Positions 1 through 6,671 of a stretch of 10,139 nucleotides of DNA are shown here, piece by piece. The position numbers and the translations under genes are program-made. The stretch is from NCBI GenBank assembly GCA_041164265.1, contig JBEAPR010000010.1, positions 1 through 10,139 of the forward strand. The letters are read 5' to 3'. Every line of letters begins with the position of its first letter. Within the stretch, counting starts at the first letter, position 1. The DNA is from CALAZP01 sp041164265 (lineage in GTDB: Bacteria; Bacteroidota; Bacteroidia; Chitinophagales; Saprospiraceae). The notes beneath the pieces are model-generated. The model did no database searches. It saw nothing but the letters and a program-made list of their open reading frames with translations, and was not told where the DNA came from.

Positions 1-1
1 G

Positions 2-391
2 GAAAATTTTTCCATGGATCGACTTCCTTCATTAGAATCGGGCGACGTAGTATTTGTAGATAACTCTCACAGAATCTTGCCTAACTCAGATGCTACGGTT
101 TTTTTTCTGGAATGGTTGCCCCGGTTACCTAAAGGGGTGGTTGTTCAAATTCACGATGTCTATTGGCCTTATGATTACCCGGATTTTATGTGCCGTCGGT
201 TGTATTCCGAACAATATGGTTTGGCTATTGCACTGCTTTCCAATCCCGAAAAATATAAGATAATAATGCCTAATTACTATGTCAGTCAGCACGTCGAGCT
301 TTACTCCGAGATGCATCCATTTTGGAATGCTTTAGATCCCGGGCGGCAAATTGAACGACACGGAGGTTCTTTTTGGTTGACTATCCAATAA
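2..391 (+). CDS. SAM-dependent methyltransferase, C-terminal fragment (partial, 5' end outside window)
   Basis: The frame is open to the left edge, so the ATG at 14 is probably internal and the gene begins outside the window. The visible 129 residues look like the C-terminal half of a class I SAM-dependent methyltransferase of the Methyltransf_24 type. The pattern GDVVFVDNSHR, then NSDATVFFLEWLPRL, then GVVVQIHDVYWPYDYP matches the late beta-strands of the Rossmann fold in that family, where an Asp and a His-Asp pair follow hydrophobic strands. The SAM-binding glycine loop would lie upstream and cannot be seen. The substrate is unknown; relatives often sit in glycan or secondary-metabolite loci. 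The gene ends in TAA, with no convincing terminator before the rplM promoter. Confidence is good for the fold and low for any specific role. Confidence 0.72.
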   Translation, partial: ENFSMDRLPSLESGDVVFVDNSHRILPNSDATVFFLEWLPRLPKGVVVQIHDVYWPYDYPDFMCRRLYSEQYGLAIALLSNPEKYKIIMPNYYVSQHVELYSEMHPFWNALDPGRQIERHGGSFWLTIQ

Positions 392-525
392 TTTATTGAC
401 TATCCCTTCGGTAAAAATAGCTGCTTCATCATGGAAAATCCTTTCCTAAAAACCGTTCTATAAAAATATTTTTTCCAAATAAGGCCTGTTTATCAAGCAG
501 TTATAATTTTTTTTTGCCCTATCTA

Positions 526-556
526 TTGCTATTTGTAGCTGATATCATTACTTTTG
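526..556 (+). promoter_or_regulatory. Bacteroidota-type housekeeping promoter for rplM operon
   Basis: TTG at 526-528 is followed after 20 bases by TACTTTTG at 549-556. This fits the Bacteroidota primary-sigma promoter consensus TTG-N17-23-TAnnTTTG (the -33 and -7 elements). Transcription would start near 561-563, about 60 bases before the rplM ATG. It is the best match in the 392-623 spacer. Assignment is by consensus only. Confidence 0.6.
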
Positions 557-561
557 TGCCT

Positions 562-600
562 GCTTTGTGAAAAGGGTCTTTTCTTGCTGGTTTGCAAAGC
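562..600 (+). promoter_or_regulatory. Structured 5' leader of rplM, candidate ribosomal-protein autoregulatory element
   Basis: GCTTTG at 562-567 can pair with CAAAGC at 595-600. Inside it, GAAAAG at 569-574 pairs with CTTTTC at 578-583 around the three-base loop GGT, leaving an unpaired 3' segment at about 584-593. The fold begins almost exactly at the predicted transcription start and ends 23 bases before the rplM ATG. No T-tract follows, so it is not an intrinsic terminator. Ribosomal-protein operons commonly carry leader structures bound by one of their own products, here possibly uL13 or uS9. That regulatory role is inference. Confidence 0.4.
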
Positions 601-623
601 GATGAATTAATAAAAAAACATAA

Positions 624-1067
624 ATGAATACATTAAGTTACAAAACCAAATCAGCCAATAAGGAAACGGTTGAACAAAAATGGTTTGTCGTTGACGCTGA
701 GGGTAAAACCGTAGGTCGTTTGTGCACTCAAATTGCACATGTTTTGAGAGGCAAGCATAAGCCCTCTTATACGCCTCATGTGGATTGCGGAGACTATATC
801 ATCGTGCTCAATGCAGAAAAGGTGAAATTCACTGGCAATAAGATGAATGCCAAGGAGTATCAGACTTATTCTGGATATCCTGGAGGACAAAAAATCGCTA
901 CAGCTAAAGAAGTATTACAAAAGCATCCTGAGCGGATTGTTGAAATGGCCGTTAAGGGGATGTTACCTAAAAACCGATTAGGAAGAGCGATGTATAAAAA
1001 ACTTTTCGTTTATACTGGTGATGTGCACCCACATGCTGCGCAACAACCACAACCATTAACCCTATAA
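624..1067 (+). CDS. rplM: 50S ribosomal protein L13 (uL13)
   Basis: This is a structural protein of the large ribosomal subunit that binds 23S rRNA early in assembly. The 147 residues match the usual length of about 142-150. Family hallmarks are visible: WFVVDAEGKTVGRL at 20-33, RGKHKPSYTPHVDCGD at 42-57, AVKGMLPKNRLGR at 109-121 and the C-terminal YTGDVHPHAAQQP at 130-142. The ATG at 624 follows an A-rich stretch with no Shine-Dalgarno sequence, as is common in Bacteroidota. It is the first gene of the translation operon, 13 bases ahead of rpsI, the near-universal rplM-rpsI pairing. The preceding leader may control it. Confidence 0.97.
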   Translation: MNTLSYKTKSANKETVEQKWFVVDAEGKTVGRLCTQIAHVLRGKHKPSYTPHVDCGDYIIVLNAEKVKFTGNKMNAKEYQTYSGYPGGQKIATAKEVLQKHPERIVEMAVKGMLPKNRLGRAMYKKLFVYTGDVHPHAAQQPQPLTL

Positions 1068-1080
1068 AGCATAAATAATA

Positions 1081-1473
1081 ATGAGCAAAGAAATGATAAA
1101 TGCCATTGGCAGAAGGAAAAGTTCCGTAGCCAGGGTTTATTTAACCAAGGGAAATGGAAAGATAGTAGTCAATGGAAAAGATTATAAGGAATATTTTCCA
1201 CAGACCCATGTTCAATATTCAGTAGTAGCTCCATTCCAAACTATTGGGTCTGAGAATATATACGATTTGAACATTAATGTTAATGGTGGAGGATTTAAAG
1301 GACAAGCCGAAGCTGTGAGAATGGGGATTTCTCGAGCATTAATCAAACTCAACGAGGATTTCAGAAAACCATTGAAGGAGAAGAAATTCTTAAGTCGGGA
1401 TGCTAGAGTGGTAGAACGTAAGAAATACGGTAAGCCAAAAGCAAGAAAGAGCTTCCAGTTCAGCAAGCGTTAA
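1081..1473 (+). CDS. rpsI: 30S ribosomal protein S9 (uS9)
   Basis: This is a small-subunit head protein whose C-terminal tail reaches the P-site tRNA. At 130 residues it has the standard length. It shows the N-terminal AIGRRKSSVARVYL segment, the core GGGFKGQAEAVRMGISRAL (about 74-92) and the very basic end RKSFQFSKR, with the invariant terminal Lys-Arg intact. The ATG lies 13 bases after the rplM stop, so the two are almost certainly co-transcribed and probably co-regulated. The gap to the rpsB ATG is 48 bases, with no terminator. Confidence 0.97.
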   Translation: MSKEMINAIGRRKSSVARVYLTKGNGKIVVNGKDYKEYFPQTHVQYSVVAPFQTIGSENIYDLNINVNGGGFKGQAEAVRMGISRALIKLNEDFRKPLKEKKFLSRDARVVERKKYGKPKARKSFQFSKR

Positions 1474-1521
1474 TCGTTGGGCTATTTTTCAACATTCAAA
1501 CAGCAATTCAAATTTCAGAAA

Positions 1522-2232
1522 ATGGAAAAACCGAATTATAAAGATCTTCTCGATGCAGGTGTACACTTTGGTCACTTGAAGAAAAAATGGAATCCTAAGA
1601 TGGCTCCCTATATTTTCATGGAAAAGAAAGGGATCCACATTATCGACCTCAATCGAACTGCAGATAGTATGGCTAGAGCGGCTAATGCACTGAAGTCTAT
1701 TGCTAAATCTGGTCGCAAAATCATGTTTGTCGCCACCAAAAAACAAGCCAGAGAGATTGTTTCCAGTGCTGCGCAGACGGTTAATATGCCTTTTGTCACC
1801 GATAGATGGTTAGGAGGGATGATGACTAACTTTTCTACCATTAGAAGATCCGTCAAGAAGATGCAAAATATTGATCGCATGTTACAGGACGGGACACTAG
1901 CCAATGTGACTAAAAAAGAGCGATTGATGTTGGATAGAGAACGTATCAAATTGGATAAGGTATTAGGAGGTATAGCAGATCTCAATAGAATTCCTGCTGC
2001 CGTCTTTATCGTAGATATTCACCACGAGCATATTGCCTTATCTGAGGCCCACAAGCTCGGGTTGAAAACCTTCGGTATAGTGGACACGAACTCTGACCCT
2101 AATTTGGTAGATTACGCTGTTCCGGCTAATGACGATGCTTCTAAATCAGTCAAATTGATTGTAGATTATATGGTGGAGGCTATCAAAGAAGGATTAAACG
2201 AGCGCAAGAGCGCTAAAGAAAATTCAAAATAA
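1522..2232 (+). CDS. rpsB: 30S ribosomal protein S2 (uS2)
   Basis: This small-subunit protein joins late in assembly and sits near the Shine-Dalgarno region of the 30S subunit. From the ATG at 1522 it has 236 residues, close to the family length of about 240. Hallmarks are DLLDAGVHFGHLKKKWNPKM (8-27), IHIIDLNRT (38-46), FVATKKQA (69-76), DRWLGGMMTNF (94-104) and GIVDTNSDP (185-193). The frame stays open upstream to a TTG at 1477, but the extra 15 residues lack family resemblance and the S2 N-terminus normally begins a few residues before the DLLDAGVHFGH block, so ATG 1522 was chosen. It lies 30 bases before tsf, the usual rpsB-tsf pair. Confidence 0.97.
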   Translation: MEKPNYKDLLDAGVHFGHLKKKWNPKMAPYIFMEKKGIHIIDLNRTADSMARAANALKSIAKSGRKIMFVATKKQAREIVSSAAQTVNMPFVTDRWLGGMMTNFSTIRRSVKKMQNIDRMLQDGTLANVTKKERLMLDRERIKLDKVLGGIADLNRIPAAVFIVDIHHEHIALSEAHKLGLKTFGIVDTNSDPNLVDYAVPANDDASKSVKLIVDYMVEAIKEGLNERKSAKENSK

Positions 2233-2262
2233 AACCATTAACACCTTTTAAACTAATATAAA

Positions 2263-3096
2263 ATGAGCACAACAATCTCCGCTGCTGATGTCAAGAAACT
2301 AAGAGAAATGACAGGCGCTGGAATGATGGACTGCAAAAAAGCCCTTACAGAAGCTGAAGGGGATTTCGATAAAGCCATTGAGGAGTTGAGAAAAAAAGGA
2401 CAAAAATTATCTGCCAAAAGAGCGGACAGAGATGCTAAAGAAGGGGCGGTAATTGCCTTAGTTGCAGAAGACGGCAAGACTGGTGTGATTGTTAGATTGA
2501 GCTGTGAAACAGACTTTGTTGCCAAAAATGAAGATTTTGTTGCATTGGCCAAGGAATTCGGTGCCATTGCTCTTGAAAAGCAACCCCAAACGCTTCAAGA
2601 ATTGCTGCAATTGCCTTATCAAAATATCACCATAGGCGAAAAAATTACAGAACAAGTAGGTGTGATTGGCGAAAAAGTAGATATAGGTGGTTATGAAATT
2701 CTTCATGCACCATTTATTGCTCCTTACATTCACATGGGTAATAGAGCTGCAGTTCTAGTGGGATTGAGCAGTGAAAACCCAAACAATCTTGAAGCTGGAA
2801 GAGACGTAGCTATGCAGGTAGCTGCTATGAGACCTATCGCAGTAGATCAAGATGATGTTGATGCCAGTATCATTGAGAAAGAAATTGAAATTGGAAAAGA
2901 AGTAGCTAGACAAGAGGGTAAGCCAGAAGCGATGTTAGAAAAAATTGCAACTGGTAAGTTGAATAAATTCTTCAAAGAATCTACCCTTCTCAACCAAGCT
3001 TTTGTAAAAGACAATAAAATGTCTGTGAAAGAATATCTTAACAGTGTCGATAAAGGACTAACTGTTACGGCGTTCAAACACATTGAACTGGGATAA
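2263..3096 (+). CDS. tsf: Elongation factor Ts
   Basis: This is the guanine-nucleotide exchange factor that releases GDP from EF-Tu during elongation. At 277 residues it is about the size of the E. coli protein (283). The N-terminal UBA-like domain carries VKKLREMTGAGMMDCKKAL (10-28), the region that contacts EF-Tu, and the core domain starts with the signature RLSCETDFVAKNEDF (78-92). The C-terminal dimerisation-type module ends near FKHIELG. It is the last gene of the block before a strong intrinsic terminator 8 bases past its stop. The ATG follows an A/T-rich stretch without a Shine-Dalgarno motif. Confidence 0.97.
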   Translation: MSTTISAADVKKLREMTGAGMMDCKKALTEAEGDFDKAIEELRKKGQKLSAKRADRDAKEGAVIALVAEDGKTGVIVRLSCETDFVAKNEDFVALAKEFGAIALEKQPQTLQELLQLPYQNITIGEKITEQVGVIGEKVDIGGYEILHAPFIAPYIHMGNRAAVLVGLSSENPNNLEAGRDVAMQVAAMRPIAVDQDDVDASIIEKEIEIGKEVARQEGKPEAMLEKIATGKLNKFFKESTLLNQAFVKDNKMSVKEYLNSVDKGLTVTAFKHIELG

Positions 3097-3098
3097 AG

Positions 3099-3134
3099 AA
3101 AAAAGGCGGAAAATTATTTTCCGCCTTTTTTTTT
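3099..3134 (+). terminator. Intrinsic terminator after tsf
   Basis: A perfect 9-bp stem pairs GGCGGAAAA at 3105-3113 with TTTTCCGCC at 3117-3125 around the loop TTA, and is followed by nine T residues (3126-3134). An A-run at 3099-3104 precedes it, so it can work in both directions and the stem can extend by A-T pairs. It should end the rplM-rpsI-rpsB-tsf transcript. pyrH starts only 31 bases later, so it needs its own promoter or read-through. Confidence 0.92.
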
Positions 3135-3165
3135 ATATTGAAACTCCTAAATAATCTTGCACTCG

Positions 3166-3879
3166 ATGGCAGCCAAATATCAACGCGTCTTGCTCAAACT
3201 CAGTGGAGAGTCCCTCATGGGCAACCAACCTTTCGGGATTGTTCCCGATATGTTACACCACTATGCCGTACAAATCAAACAACTTATTGAAGAAGGGGTG
3301 CAGGTTGCGGTCGTCATTGGTGGTGGTAATATCTTTAGAGGATTACAAGCTGCCGAAGCTGGAATCGAAAGAGTCCAAGGAGATTATATGGGTATGATGG
3401 CCACGGTTATAAATGGGATGGCCCTTCAATCTGCACTGGAAAGCCAGGGAGTATACACTAGATTAGTCAGTGCTGTAGAAATAAAAGAAGTCGCTGAACC
3501 TTATATCAGAAGGCGAGCTATTCGACATCTCGAGAAGGGAAGAGTCGTTATTTTTTCAGCTGGAACTGGTAGCCCCTATTTCACAACAGATTCTGCCGCT
3601 GCCTTAAGGGCTAATGAAATCAACGCCAACGTCATTCTTAAAGGAACACGAGTAGATGGCATTTATTCCGCTGATCCTGAAAAGGACCCTACAGCGACTA
3701 AATTCGACCATCTAACTTTTGCCAAAGTAATCAGTTTGGGCCTTTCTGTTATGGATATGACCGCCTTTACCTTGTGTAGAGAAAATAACTTACCCATTAT
3801 CGTATTTGATATTGGTAGTAAGGAAAATTTACTCAAAATTGCCAAAGGTGAAAAAATCGGTACGCTAGTTGCTGGTTAA
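3166..3879 (+). CDS. pyrH: UMP kinase (uridylate kinase)
   Basis: This enzyme phosphorylates UMP to UDP with ATP in pyrimidine nucleotide synthesis. It is the bacterial hexameric type of the amino-acid-kinase fold, in the cytoplasm. The 237-residue length fits (E. coli has 241). Visible motifs are KLSGESL (11-17), GGGNIFRG (52-59), GDYMGMMATVINGMAL (72-87), GTGSPYFTTD (133-142), GTRVDGIYSADP (160-171) and MDMTAF (196-201). A TTG at 3157 would add three residues, but ATG 3166 gives the normal N-terminus. frr, which often follows pyrH, is absent; instead pyrH meets a convergent gene with directly abutting stop codons. I could not identify a promoter in the 31 bases after the tsf terminator. Confidence 0.96.
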   Translation: MAAKYQRVLLKLSGESLMGNQPFGIVPDMLHHYAVQIKQLIEEGVQVAVVIGGGNIFRGLQAAEAGIERVQGDYMGMMATVINGMALQSALESQGVYTRLVSAVEIKEVAEPYIRRRAIRHLEKGRVVIFSAGTGSPYFTTDSAAALRANEINANVILKGTRVDGIYSADPEKDPTATKFDHLTFAKVISLGLSVMDMTAFTLCRENNLPIIVFDIGSKENLLKIAKGEKIGTLVAG

Positions 3880-4578
3880 TTAATAGTTAACAGCCATAGC
3901 TAGTGTTGCCAATCGTATAGACGCAGGATTACCTCCAAGTAAACATTGACAGCAAGCATCTAGAGTGGCTCCCGTAGTCATCACATCGTCCACTAATAGA
4001 ATATGGCGATCTCTAATAGCCTCCCGATTTGCTAATCTAAAAGATTGAATGATATTTTTTAAGCGCTCCTCCCGCCCCATTTTAGTTTGACTTGACTTGG
4101 ATTTTAACCGCTCTAAAACAGTAGGATAAACCGGTACTTTCATCTCCATTTCCAATCCTTTAGCTAAAACTTCACTTTGGTTATACCCTCTAGATGATTG
4201 GCGTTCTCGAGTTAATGGAACAGGAATAATGGCATCTATATTTTGATAGTGCAAGCTACGGTTCAATTTACGCCCAAAGGCTTTACCCAACTGTATTCCA
4301 ACCTCATGCCTTCTATTGTATTTTAACTCGTGGATTAAATTTTGAACCATTCCACCGGGCGTGAAAAACACATAAGAACCCGCCGTTACAAATGGGAAAC
4401 GTCCCATAATGCGATCGGTAAAGCCATTATTTATTATTTCCCAGTGCTGGGTAAGGGGTAATTCCAATTCACATTCAAAACAAAGGATGTGTTTAGAAGG
4501 CCTTTCTTCAAATTGGCACCCTAAACAAAGCTTAGGTATAAACAAAGAGGTAAATCCATCCCACCATTTGGAAGTCAT
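3880..4578 (-). CDS. ComF family protein (phosphoribosyltransferase-like, zinc-binding)
   Basis: At 232 residues this has the normal ComF-family length. The N-terminus has two cysteine pairs, CLGC (18-21) and CFEC (33-36), forming the usual zinc-binding module. The C-terminal half is a type I phosphoribosyltransferase domain: IPVPLTRERQSSRGYNQSE (118-136) and the PRPP-loop motif ILLVDDVMTTGATLDAC (193-209), with its paired aspartates present. Family members such as ComFC and GntX are linked to DNA uptake and processing of incoming single strands, but in most Bacteroidota the role is undefined. The gene follows the protease on the same strand but lies beyond that gene's terminator, so it is probably transcribed separately. 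Its stop codon directly abuts the pyrH stop on the other strand with no terminator, so the transcripts should overlap. Confidence 0.92.
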   Translation of the reverse strand: MTSKWWDGFTSLFIPKLCLGCQFEERPSKHILCFECELELPLTQHWEIINNGFTDRIMGRFPFVTAGSYVFFTPGGMVQNLIHELKYNRRHEVGIQLGKAFGRKLNRSLHYQNIDAIIPVPLTRERQSSRGYNQSEVLAKGLEMEMKVPVYPTVLERLKSKSSQTKMGREERLKNIIQSFRLANREAIRDRHILLVDDVMTTGATLDACCQCLLGGNPASIRLATLAMAVNY

Positions 4579-4611
4579 TACCTAAAAATGCACTATAATT
4601 GTATAAAAGTC

Positions 4612-4647
4612 AAAAAAAAAATCTGTCCCGAAAAAACGAGACAGATT
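4612..4647 (-). terminator. Intrinsic terminator downstream of the HtrA/DegS-like gene
   Basis: Read on the minus strand, AATCTGTCTCG (4647-4637) pairs with CGGGACAGATT (4630-4620) around a six-T loop, giving 11 pairs including one G-U. A run of about nine T residues follows (4620-4612). The same site on the plus strand has a C-A mismatch and no trailing T-run, so it is oriented for the minus-strand protease gene. It lies about 95 bases past that gene's stop codon and 34 bases ahead of the comF-family start. Confidence 0.85.
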
Positions 4648-4742
4648 GAACAAAACAAAACGAAAAACCAACTTTATTCTTAAGAAAAAATTACTTTAAC
4701 CTCAAAATTGCCATTATAACCAAGAACCTTCATTTTTGTTTT

Positions 4743-5930
4743 CTATTCTTCGATTTTTTGTGCTTTTAGTTGTACAGAAAAATCTATTTCTTTCCCTTTT
4801 CTGTTTACCGTCACCTCCATTTGCGACCCTACCTGAGCTCTTCCTACCACTTCTTGCAGTTCGGCTACGCTTTTAATCTCCTTTCCACCTGCTTTAACAA
4901 TAATATCTTTCGGTTGAATACCTGCATATTGCGCAGATCCTCCATTCATAAGGTTCTCAACAACAACTCCTTGTGAAATGTTTACCCCTAATTCTTCTGC
5001 ATAATCTCCATTGAGTTCCAAAATTTCAACCCCTAAATAAGGTCGTTGATAACTTCCATATGCCATAATATCGTCCACGACTCTTTGAGCCAATTGGACT
5101 GGAATTGCAAAAGAATATCCTGAAAATCCACCTGTTCTTGAAGCGATGGCCGTATTGATTCCCAATAATTTTCCATATTTATCCACCAATGCCCCTCCAC
5201 TATTTCCGGGATTCACCGCAGCATCTGTTTGAATAAACGACTCAATGGCATCGCCTCCTCCCAGCAATCGGATATTTCTTCCTTTTGCTGAGATGATACC
5301 AGCCGTAACGGTTGAAGTCAATTCAAAAGGATTTCCAACTGCCAATACCCATTCTCCTACCTGAGCTTCATCAGAATTGGACATTTGTAACACAGGCAAA
5401 CCTTTCTCCTCGATCTTAATTACAGCTAAATCTGATTTAGGGTCTGTCCCTATAATTTCTGCATCAAATTTTCTATTGTCGAATAGGGTTACTTCAATTT
5501 CATCGGCAAATTCTACCACGTGATTGTTGGTGATAATATACCCATCAGAGGTATAAATTACTCCGGAACCACTTCCAGCTCTGGGATAGTTATACTCTTC
5601 CATTCCTCCCTCCCCAAAGAAAAATTTGAACGGATTGGTATACCCCTCCAATGATTTGTCTCCTGTGCTGGCGACCCCATTAGATTTTGCCCTAATATGC
5701 ACGACTGCAGGCATAGCGATTTTAGCAGCTTCAGAAAAATCCAAGGTATTCATCAAGTCTGAGCTGATTTTCGGAGTGGTATTATTGGCGTAATGTACAG
5801 CCGGCATAGCTTGGAATACATTTTCATTAGTCTTTTCTATAGGTGGGGTAAGTCCCATCCAATACATGCCTAATAGAACAATTAATCCACCAAATAATCC
5901 GGCACCCAGTGTTGAAATAATATTCTTCAT
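4743..5930 (-). CDS. DegS/HtrA-family serine protease, membrane-anchored, single PDZ domain
   Basis: This is a trypsin-fold periplasmic protease of the DegP/DegS (Do) family. Residues 4-26 form one hydrophobic segment, either an uncleaved anchor or a signal sequence. The catalytic triad is intact: His137 in TNNHVV, Asp167 in KSDLAVI and Ser244 in NPGNSGGAL. The protease domain spans about 65-285 and a single PDZ domain follows (about 295-390), with RPYLGVEI at its front. At 395 residues with one PDZ it resembles DegS or a short HtrA more than two-PDZ DegP. It has its own terminator and is divergent from an ECF sigma gene. In E. coli, DegS starts the proteolysis that frees sigma E, so the pairing suggests a stress-signalling role. 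General periplasmic quality control is the alternative. Confidence 0.94.
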   Translation of the reverse strand: MKNIISTLGAGLFGGLIVLLGMYWMGLTPPIEKTNENVFQAMPAVHYANNTTPKISSDLMNTLDFSEAAKIAMPAVVHIRAKSNGVASTGDKSLEGYTNPFKFFFGEGGMEEYNYPRAGSGSGVIYTSDGYIITNNHVVEFADEIEVTLFDNRKFDAEIIGTDPKSDLAVIKIEEKGLPVLQMSNSDEAQVGEWVLAVGNPFELTSTVTAGIISAKGRNIRLLGGGDAIESFIQTDAAVNPGNSGGALVDKYGKLLGINTAIASRTGGFSGYSFAIPVQLAQRVVDDIMAYGSYQRPYLGVEILELNGDYAEELGVNISQGVVVENLMNGGSAQYAGIQPKDIIVKAGGKEIKSVAELQEVVGRAQVGSQMEVTVNRKGKEIDFSVQLKAQKIEE

Positions 5931-6041
5931 TTTGTATATTTTTTGAAAATCATAACCATTTAAATATTGGACTTGTTATAAACAAAATCCCGTTTAACAA
6001 CTTTTTAACAAGCGTTATACCTATAAGTTGAAAACTCCTTT
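5931..6041 (+). promoter_or_regulatory. Divergent control region between protease and ECF sigma genes
   Basis: This 111-bp spacer must hold the promoters for both divergent genes. It contains TTTAACAA twice in direct orientation, at 5993-6000 and 6004-6011, with an 11-bp period (about one helical turn). A related inverted copy, CTTGTTATAAA at 5972-5982, faces the protease. The AACAA core resembles the AAC found in many ECF -35 elements, so the sequences could be sigma recognition sites or a regulator's operator. I found no clean TAnnTTTG match for either gene. Spacings to possible -10 elements differ between the two directions, so exact promoters are not assigned. Confidence 0.35.
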
Positions 6042-6611
6042 ATGGACAATAACCAACTTACAAATATTTTTCAAGAAGAATTCCTACCACAATTGGATGC
6101 CCTATATGCGTTTGCCTATCACCTCACCAAAAATCAAACAGATGCGGAGGATTTGGTTCAAGATACTTACCTCAAGGCGCAGCGATTCATTAGCAGTTAC
6201 GAAAAAGGTACCAATGCCAAAGCCTGGTTGTTCCGAATTCTTAAAAACACCTTTCTCAATAAATACCGAAGTCAAACTAAAAAAGGAACTCGCGTAGAAT
6301 TTGAAGAAGAATTGGGATATCAATCAGAAGAATTATCACATACTCCTGATCAATATTTTGATTTACGTCAAACTATTTTTGAAAATATACTTGGAGATGA
6401 AATTTCAATGGCCATGGATCAATTGCCAGAGGATTACAAAACCATTATTGTCCTGTCCGATTTAGAAGACTTTTCCTACGAGGAGATTGCCCAAATTCTT
6501 GAAATACCTTTAGGTACCGTACGCTCTAGACTTTTCAGAGCCCGTAATGCCCTGAAAAAGCTTTTGTACGATTACGCCAAACAACAAGGGTATGAGGATC
6601 ACCGCTCTTGA
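6042..6611 (+). CDS. ECF sigma factor (RpoE/SigR-like sigma-70 family)
   Basis: This is an RNA polymerase sigma subunit of the extracytoplasmic-function class, with sigma-2 and sigma-4 domains and no sigma-3. At 189 residues it has the standard length. Sigma-2 covers about 15-80, with DAEDLVQDTYLKA (34-46) for core binding and -10 melting and TNAKAWLFRILKN (57-69). Sigma-4 covers about 122-178, with LPEDYKTIIVLSDLEDFSY and the helix-turn-helix segment EEIAQILEIPLGTVRSRLFRAR (147-168) that reads the -35 element. The ATG at 6042 gives the expected N-terminus. The neighbours, a divergent DegS-like protease plus a small ORF and a secreted protein downstream on the same strand, point to control by envelope or redox stress. 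No standard zinc-binding anti-sigma gene follows. Confidence 0.94.
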   Translation: MDNNQLTNIFQEEFLPQLDALYAFAYHLTKNQTDAEDLVQDTYLKAQRFISSYEKGTNAKAWLFRILKNTFLNKYRSQTKKGTRVEFEEELGYQSEELSHTPDQYFDLRQTIFENILGDEISMAMDQLPEDYKTIIVLSDLEDFSYEEIAQILEIPLGTVRSRLFRARNALKKLLYDYAKQQGYEDHRS

Positions 6612-6638
6612 TTTACCCAATAAAAAGGTTTAAATTTA
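6608..6638 (+). promoter_or_regulatory. Possible promoter ahead of the 56-residue ORF
   Basis: TTG at 6608-6610 is followed after exactly 20 bases by TAAATTTA at 6631-6638, one base off the Bacteroidota TAnnTTTG element. The start would be near 6645, about 27 bases before the ATG at 6672. It would allow the small ORF and the secreted protein to be expressed apart from the sigma gene. AT-rich sequence makes chance matches likely. Confidence 0.3.
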
Positions 6639-6671
6639 CGCCCGGAGTAAAAGAACTAATAAATCTTAAGT

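Noticed and set aside
479..520. Possible terminator for the methyltransferase gene near the T-run before the rplM promoter
   Set aside because: Only a 3-bp CTG/CAG pairing precedes the T-run, too weak for an intrinsic terminator.
1477..1521. In-frame TTG extension adding 15 residues to uS2
   Set aside because: The added residues do not resemble the S2 N-terminus, the start is TTG only three bases after the rpsI stop, and ATG 1522 gives the family-typical start and length.
1608..1985. 125-codon minus-strand frame inside rpsB
   Set aside because: It lies wholly antisense to a highly conserved ribosomal protein gene and its product resembles no family; it is a shadow of rpsB codon use.
3157..3165. 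TTG start three codons upstream of the pyrH ATG
   Set aside because: ATG 3166 gives the usual MAAKYQRVLLKLSGES N-terminus; nothing supports the longer form.
4579..4620. Promoter for the comF-family gene overlapping the terminator T-run
   Set aside because: A TTTG is present at the end of the T-run, but no TAnnTTTG element lies at the proper spacing.
6028..6297. 89-codon plus-strand frame overlapping the start of the sigma gene
   Set aside because: It is out of frame with the clear ECF sigma coding sequence and its product shows no family features.
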